Positions 57,337-64,000 of a DNA stretch of 64,000 nucleotides are shown one piece after another. Made by a program: the position numbers and the translations under genes. A model generated the notes under the pieces. That model was given only the letters and a program-made list of their open reading frames with translations. It had not been told where the DNA came from and ran no database searches. The stretch's first letter is position 1. Each line of letters starts with the position of its first letter. Source of the stretch: Hesseltinella vesiculosa (lineage: Eukaryota; Mucoromycota; Mucoromycetes; Mucorales; Cunninghamellaceae); NCBI GenBank assembly GCA_002104935.1, contig MCGT01000031.1, positions 267,324-331,323 of the forward strand. Direction: 5' to 3'.

Positions 57337-60031
57337 CTAGATTTGCCCCTTGATGTCGACCTTGCCCAGCTTACGCATCTTTTCCATCACTTTGAGGTGG
57401 GCAACCTTGCAAGTAGGGTAGTTGGCTGGGTCAGAAAGCTCCATGTTAATTTCTTTGGATGTAAACTCGATAGCAGCCGCCAGCGAAGCGAAGCCAAGCT
57501 GCGACTGGATGAAATTCATGGGAAGACGGGTTGGTCCATAGCTAGGAAAAAAAAGAGGGTCAGCCAGGGCAGTAAAAAAAGTAGATGTCGACAAACTTAC
57601 GCTTTGCAAATAGCAGCCAGGGCCATATTACGTTCACGAGCTAAGAACTGATTCAAGATATATCGACCATTGTTGGGAGCAGAGGCAACCAGTTGGAAGA
57701 AGCGTCCATAGTTACCCAAGGACAATTCCGAACGAACCTGTAAAGCATGAGCGATGAAAGGATTGTTTCGTTGGTCAACGGTCAGTTTCTTCATCAAAAG
57801 CATAATGTCTAAGAGATAAAAAAAAATAAGCAAGTGACGAGTGAGGGGGTTGTGGATTTGAGCATAAATTTCTTTTTTTTCTTACCAGAATGATTTTTGG
57901 CCATGAGGAAGTAGAGAATGCGATAGGCAATGAATTCCATTTCGCTGCCTTCAATGCCGAGTTGGTAAAGCGATTTCAATTGCGTTTGGCATTGGTTGAA
58001 TTCACCAATATCCGACTAGAAGGAGAGAGGGTGAGGGGTTGTCATGACAAATGATTTGGTCAGTTACCTTTTCGAGGGCTATGCGAGCATGGAATTCATA
58101 GACATCGACTGTGAAGCTGTTTTTAATCAATTGCACCTGAACAAAAAAATGGCGTCAGCCCTGAACCACTTTTTTTTTTGTTCCATGAAAACTTACGGTT
58201 AAATCTTGCCGGACAGACTTCAATTGTGTGCAAAGGAAGTTGTAATCATGCTCATCCTGCCATTTTTGTCGTAGCAAAATCATGGTGCGTTGCAAGACCT
58301 CCAATGGCCGAACATTGGCAGGTTTGGGCGCCTATGAAATGAGAAGAGTGTAAGTTCCGAGCGAAAAAAAAAAAAAATCGATAGCAAGGCTTACCGAAGT
58401 CAAACGCAAATACTCCTTCAAGAGGGTCTGATTTGTGCCAACAATAACAGCGCTCTAAACATGAAAAAACTAACTTAGTCTCGGATTTTCTCTCATTTTG
58501 ATTATAAACTTACAGGGTCCTCGGTCTGTTCAGAGAGCGTGCTTGATGGGGTGCTCGATTGTGAGCGAAGGAGGGCATCACTGAAGCGTTTGCTGCGGCT
58601 CAAACGCTTGGCTTCTTCTTGTCGGCTACGTTCATCAGAAGAATGGCTACGGATGGATCGGCCATCCCGCGAGCCGGAGCGAGCATTGTTCCTATTAAAA
58701 CGGTTAGTACGACGAGGGGAGCGCGAGCGCGAGCGTGAGCGAGAATTTGATCGTTGACGGTGAGAGTCACGCTTGGTAGATGAGCGGAGACTACGAAAAA
58801 AAAAAAGGTGAGACGTGGCTGATGAACGAGGTCGCAGCAAATGCACCCAGTAACTTTGTGATCTTACCAAGGTAAGGTCACTTTAGACCAATCAGTGGTG
58901 TTAACAGTGCCATTTTGGTGTTTTTCAATAATGAGTTGGCGAAGCTCATTTCGGACCAGCGGAACCATCTCATCAGGGACAGACGAGAAAATATTTTGTA
59001 CAAAGGCCCTATGTAAAAATAATGATAATAAAAAAAAGATGAGAATGATGACAATCGAGACAATGAGATATGGCACATACGTCATTGAAGCTGGCCAGGC
59101 TTCTTGAGGGGTGTGAATTGAGGAAGAGGCTTCGTTGGAAGTCGTTGTTTGGCTAGAAGAAGGGACGGCGGCTTGAAGAGCGGCAGTAGGAAGGCTAGAG
59201 GAAGATGCAGCAGTTCCGCTAGAAGAAGGAGTGGCACCTTTGGCAAGAGCGTTAGTGAAAGGAGAGACTTGCTTGGCAGCAGGGGTAGATAGTGAGAACG
59301 ATAGTCGGCTGTTCACATTCACATTCGATGGGGGAGGTCGCAAAGGAGGAGCAGCGGCTGCCAATTGGGCAGCAGATGTGCCGTTGGTAGTAGCCGGCAC
59401 AAAAGAGGATGAAACAGGTTGTGGGCGGACTAAAAAGATGGAAAGAGATAAGTATGGTGGGCATGTTTTTAAACGGAAGAACAACTTACAAGGTACTTGG
59501 TTAGTATTATTCAAAGTCTTGTTACTGAAAGTAGGTCGATTGCCAATGCCCGTTGTACGCATGGTGGCCCGAGGAGGACGACTCTGGCTGGTGGTGGTAG
59601 CGGTAGAAGCCTGCAGAGCTCTAGATAAAAAATAATCAGTTTGGTTTCTTACTAAGCTTTTTGAAGGGGTAAAAGAAAACTTACTGCTGGTATTGACCTT
59701 TGCCGTTATAGTAATTGTAATCAGCACCATTTTGCTGACCTTGGGCATAAGCGTGGCCATTTGATTGAACCTGTTGTTGTTGTTGTTGGCCTTGGCCATA
59801 GTAATAATTGTAATAGTTGGTAGTCGCCTGACTGCCTTGGGAGGGCTGCTGTTGGAGATAATATTGTTCAAAGTAAGCAAGTTGCTCAGGGGTTAATGTT
59901 CCGTTCTTATAGCCATGGTAGTAAGCAGGATATTCTGGATCATTAGCGTAATATTGGGCATAGTATTGTTCCCAAGAGGTTTTGTCCCTATCATCCGATA
60001 AACCAAGGTGAGTCACACCAGTCACATTCAT
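57337..60031 (-). CDS. SAC3/GANP-domain mRNA processing factor, LENG8/Thp3-like
   Basis: Probably a nuclear factor linking transcription, splicing and mRNA export, as for Thp3 in yeast. About ten exons run from ATG 60031 to TAG 57337. The N-terminal 115 residues are Tyr/Gln/Asn-rich ([18 protein letters not shown], a Q5 run), prion-like in composition. A Ser/Ala/Pro linker follows, then a short helical module ([20 protein letters not shown]) and an SR/RS-rich stretch ([20 protein letters not shown]). The C-terminal SAC3/GANP domain is clear: [75 protein letters not shown] and [17 protein letters not shown]. This matches LENG8-type proteins closely. Confidence 0.9.
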
Positions 60032-60781
60032 TTTTCATTGCTCTGTGTTTTGCTTTTCATGTTCCATTCTGCTTACCAGCGAGAAGTTTCTTCTTGTTTC
60101 ATCCTTAAAATCAAGCAGCACAACAATAGAATGTCAGAAAAACAAAGTGAAAAAAAAAAAATCAAAGCACAGAAGTGAAAAGAAATAGGAAGAAAGAAAG
60201 GAAAAAAAAAATTCAGCCTGATCCTTTTTATTCAAGCCCAGCTCCACTTTTCTCCCTCAACGGGAAATGCGAAATGGTGAGCCAATTAAAAACGCTTTAA
60301 TATTGATAATACTAAAGTGAGGAAGCGCGATTAAACCAACGAAACGAGGTACAAAAATACCATGAAGATTAGCACTGGTTCATGAAGGCGGCGTGAATGG
60401 AGAAAAAAAAAAGTGAGAGTTGCTGCATGTACTTTTCCATTTAAGTTCGCATTGAATTGGTTATTTATCATCAATACAAAAATGAATCTTTCCACTTCAA
60501 ACCTGTTCAAGTTACCAAACTGGATATTCGTCGTTTACTTTTCATCTCGTGATCTGGAAGTATCATGCCCCACTTATTCCTTGTATTCTTGAAGGTTGAA
60601 AAGGTAGTAAATAAACAAATCCTTCCTACAGACTTTGCAGGAGAGAGAGAGACAGAGGGTGCCAGAGGCAAGAAAAACAACGAGCGGGGTTTATTGAAAA
60701 GGGCGTGCCGCGTTCAAAGAGTTCTTTTTCTTTCTTTACTTTTTTTTTACAACCTTGCTTCAGCATTTATTTACATTTAAA
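60032..60781. other. Divergent region between the LENG8-like gene and the Fanzor-like gene
   Basis: 750 bases with no gene recognised. The part near 60,100-60,230 is A-rich and probably the leader and promoter of the LENG8-like gene. The left end of a mobile element carrying the Fanzor-like gene would be expected here, but no clear inverted repeat can be confirmed without the right end. Confidence 0.45.
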
Positions 60782-63700
60782 ATGGGGCGTCATATAAGAA
60801 GAAGGCAATTACGAATAGATGCAAATAAGACTTGGCTGTATAACTTGAAAATGAGAAAATATTACATTCTCAAAGGTAAATCCTATTATTGACCTTGTTT
60901 GTTTATTTTTTAAAACGCGTTGCTTCATGATCTCCTTCTCCTCCATTAGGTTTAAAGTGTAGTTTGTGCCACGGATTAGGGCACAAACGAGCAGATTGTC
61001 CTTTCAACCGTTAGTATTGATCGCCCCTACATTGCCAGTTTCTAACATTTACTTTTAAAGGTGGCAAACGAAAGTCCAAAACCCAGCTCAAAAGGGCCAA
61101 CAAGCTTCTACGTAAGGCTGGCTCCATGGCCCGCAAGGAAAAGCAGAAGAACCCTGATGGGAAAAAAAGGGCCAAGAAATTCAAGTTGAAGGATCTCCAG
61201 TCTCTCTTGCTTGGTACCAATTTCAAAACCCGTGTTCGCAAGATATCTCTTTGTCATGCTCTTAACATGGCCCAAGACAATATCCAAGACCAACGCCAAG
61301 CAAAGATGGACGTCCAAGAAACCATCCTCCTATGGGTCGATCACATCCGCTATGTCTCCATCTGCGCCCAGTCGTTCTTCAACTATTATGTTCTGCATGT
61401 CATGTCTGAGCGTTCTGTGGTCAACGATACTGTATTCTGTAAAGATTTTTTCTATGGGATCTGCCAACTGGTGACTGGCAAGGCTGTGACCTCCCCCAAC
61501 TCGAACATACCTGATCCTACAGCAATTTATCACCATTACCAGTCTCTCTTGGGTGACTGCCGCTTCGAATTATATTGGATCAAGGGTGCTAGTAACATGA
61601 TTTCTGAAATGGCGGATGAGTTAGCCCAAATCAATCTCTTGGCTGTGACTGAACGTTTTGAAGAAAAGTGTATCAAGTATATTCGCTTTCGCTTGGTCAA
61701 CACCCTCAAGGATCAGCTGTCTGACGGCCAGGTCAGTAAGAAAGAGAGAGAAAATAAGAAGGCGCGAGTTGCTCACTTTTTTTTTTTGACAAAGGAAATG
61801 CCAAAGTCCGGTTATATTATGAACGCATGCCAGAATATTTACGACACTGTCACCTGTCAAGAAAAAGTTGAACCACTGTCAGAAAATAGCCCCGATCTCT
61901 TGCGAACGATCGTCTCAACATTTATCTCAACCCTGAACTTTGGTCCAAGTCCAGTTACGCTGAAGGAACTTACTGCAAGTCCTGGAACATATTTGCAAGT
62001 ACTTTACCGACTATTGCAAGAAATGGAACAAGGCAACGACCTGGAACCATCTGAGATGGGGCATGACGATGTGCATGATCAAATGGACACAATCACCATG
62101 AAGCTCATACTATCATCTAACATGGACTATCAGGTGCTGCCTCGTCGCTGTCGCCAAAGAGTATTCAAGGGCATGATGCAATTGCTGGAGCACCCAGACA
62201 ATCCAATTGACATCCCCTGGAGTCTACCGGAAGAATTTAAGACCTGGCTGTCAGATCTCGTCCTTGGCCTTCGTGTAAAGTTGGCAAACTCCAAGGCGAA
62301 ACTGGCTGGCACTGACATATCAGCAGACCTTTGCTTCTCCTCCTCCACCATGAGGCAATCCAAGTCAACAGCCCTCTTTTCCCTTGTGCCGACTCTGTCC
62401 TTTCGTCGCCGGTTTATCACTTTGGATGCCTACTCATTTCGGTCAATTCTCAAGCAAGCCGGTATAAACGTGACTGTGCCGTCGGGTGACCATTCTCATC
62501 CTTATATCCGCCTTGCTCGCGATGCCACTCTCTTTTTCACCTACCTGGACTTTCAGAAGGCTCGTCTTCGAAAATGGTAACTGAGGAACATTGTGATGGC
62601 AGGAATCGTGACTGATTTTTTTTTAGTACTACCGCATTTTTGCATTATCCAACGCTCACTGAACCTGACAGCGACAGTGATGATGACGCTGGTGGTGCTG
62701 ATCCCGATCTTGACAACGGTGATGCCGAAGATGATAGTGGCAGTGTTACTGATGGAGATGCTAATGACATCGGCAACCCTGCTGGCGGTTCTGATGGTGC
62801 TCACAATACCCCATCGGAGGGCGAAATCGACGATGGTGATCAAGACAAAGGCGACCATGACAGATCATCAGATCAAGGCAGTTTTACTGACGAGACAACA
62901 CACCAGGACGTTGGCAGCGATACTCAATTGACTGAAATCGATAGTAGCGATGAAGAGGATGATGATGATCCTGCCTCCTTGGTATTTTCCAACCGTGTTC
63001 GCACTGATGGGCTTCAATTGGAATTTATCTATGGCAAGCGCGCACCCCAAATTGAACTTCCTGATCTCGAAATGGACGACTTGCATGGTGAACCACGAGA
63101 ACGTATGCAGCTGTATGGAGTCGATCCAGGACATAGTGAGCTTTACACATCTGCTCAAGAAGACAAGCACCTCCCGGGAAATGATCGCACTGCCCCGGCA
63201 CTGAGCACAGCAGCAACAGCACCAATGGTTGGCATGGTCGGTACATGCGATTCTCGAATAATGAATGGCTATCACTCTCTGGTCGACATGGGCGCTCATG
63301 CATTCGAAAACGTTGGCTCAAAGATTCTGGCATGGAGGAGATCCTCACGCGTATACCACCAGCAAAAACTAGCCATCCTGACCGCTTCATTCAGCGCACC
63401 ATCTATGTATTCCAACACCTTGATGATATCACCGAACATTTTGCTGATGACTATACCCTGCATCGGTTCCTGGACTATTGTGGGGACAAGAAGATGTGCG
63501 CAGAAGTCGTCAACCACTTCGTCCATGGTGGTAACAAGTACAAACACCAGAAGGAAGACTATGATAGGTATGCACTACACAAAAAAAGGTGTGATGCCTG
63601 GACTAACTTTTTTTATAGCCGCAAACTTCCAGTGATTGCCTATGGTGGTGCATTGTTTGCGCAAACCCGTAGAGGGAAAAAGTCCACTCGCTCCGGAAAA

Positions 63701-64000
63701 GTGTACAAAGCACTCAAAATAGCGGAAAAGCAAGGGTTACTACTTGTTACAAAAACAAATGAATATAACACAAGCAAGGTAAATCATGAGGAGAGGGAAA
63801 AATGAAGCGCAAAATGACCTTTTTTTTTCTATCTCATTTTTTTTTACAGGTCTGTCCAATGTGTGATGAAAAAGACCTTGAACACAAGACCGTCGGTGAC
63901 CCATTCCTGCGAGGTGCAAGCATGTCTTTGTGGTCGGTTCTACAGTGCCAACACTGTAAAATCAACTGGGACAGGGACAAGCTTGCGGCTTGGAATATGT
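60782..64000 (+). CDS. Fanzor (eukaryotic TnpB-like RNA-guided nuclease), C-terminus cut by window end
   Basis: A probable Fanzor nuclease, the eukaryotic relative of TnpB/Cas12 that uses a guide RNA from its own element. Exons: 60782-60875, 60950-61009, 61061-61731, 61795-62576, 62627-63778 and 63850 onward, about 970 codons so far. The N-terminus is basic (MGRHIRRRQLRIDANKTW), followed by a CCHC zinc knuckle (CSLCHGLGHKRADC) and a Lys-rich stretch. A long helical region and an acidic insert (DSDSDDDAGGADPDLDNGD) precede the nuclease. RuvC-I is YGVDPGHSELYTS (Asp codon 63123). The RuvC-II position has YGGALF without Glu, but an alternative Glu lies in TNEYNTSK (codon 63761). The zinc finger is VCPMC...QCQHC, and RuvC-III is NWDRDKLAAWNM (Asp codon 63976). 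The frame shifts once between 63,150 and 63,235 with no good intron. 63,568-63,618 may be a 51-base in-frame intron. Confidence 0.85.

Noticed and set aside
62640..63635. Continuation of the first Fanzor frame after RuvC-I to the stop at 63,635
   Set aside because: After about 63,150 this frame loses protein-like character, while the other frame carries the conserved-looking nuclease segments, so it was not used as the gene end.
1..64000. tRNA, rRNA, CRISPR array or telomeric repeat
   Set aside because: A read-through for T-loop-like GTTCGANTC motifs, rRNA cores, spaced identical repeats and TTAGGG-type arrays gave nothing convincing. This was by eye only; a tRNAscan or Rfam run could still find a small RNA gene.

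Overview
This is a nuclear segment of a fungal genome, most likely an early-diverging filamentous fungus of the Mucorales type. The genes are eukaryotic, with many short introns of about 50 to 100 bases. Intergenic DNA and introns are full of poly-A and poly-T runs. The gene set fits a fungus: a Dma1-type FHA-RING ligase, an arrestin-related adaptor with a PPxY motif, a GH17 cell-wall glucanase, and a Fanzor nuclease. The species assignment is an inference; no marker gene was checked against a database.

Layout. Bases 537-43,707 are a normal gene-dense arm. In order they carry: a protein phosphatase 4 regulatory subunit 3 gene (+, no N-terminus in the window, damaged 3' end); a small secreted Lys/Ala-rich protein (+); an FHA-RING ubiquitin ligase (+); an HD-domain hydrolase (-) head-to-head with an alpha-arrestin (+); cytosolic arginyl-tRNA synthetase (+); an acidic unknown protein (-); a C1-RhoGAP protein (+); adenylosuccinate lyase (-) head-to-head with a mitochondrial-type DEAD-box helicase (+); a small unknown protein (-); a gene of unknown family broken by a LINE fragment (-); an aromatic-ring FAD monooxygenase (-); an unknown protein (-); a small three-exon gene (-); a GH17 glucanase (-) head-to-head with SRP9 (+); ribosomal protein eS21 (-) head-to-head with an L-type lectin cargo receptor (+); a Siva-type zinc-finger protein (-); and DNA polymerase delta catalytic subunit (-).

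Bases 43,760-57,300 are a gene-poor, repeat-rich block. It holds members of a dispersed repeat family, a diverged tandem array, a G-rich minisatellite array, remnants of two different DDE transposases, a roughly 970-bp near-palindrome, and a nested duplicated ORF. Bases 57,337-60,031 return to a housekeeping gene, a LENG8/Thp3-type SAC3/GANP mRNA-processing factor.

The most notable locus is at the right edge (60,782 to beyond 64,000, +): a multi-exon gene whose C-terminal part has the split RuvC nuclease motifs and CxxC...CxxC zinc finger of TnpB/Fanzor RNA-guided nucleases. It has a CCHC zinc knuckle near the N-terminus and an acidic insert. The C-terminus and the downstream region where a guide (omega) RNA would be expected lie outside the window, and the ORF changes frame once between RuvC-I and the following segment.

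The single-copy genes are mostly unrelated housekeeping functions (replication, translation, secretion, purine synthesis, signalling). There are four compact divergent pairs that may share promoters. No rRNA, tRNA or CRISPR array was recognised.
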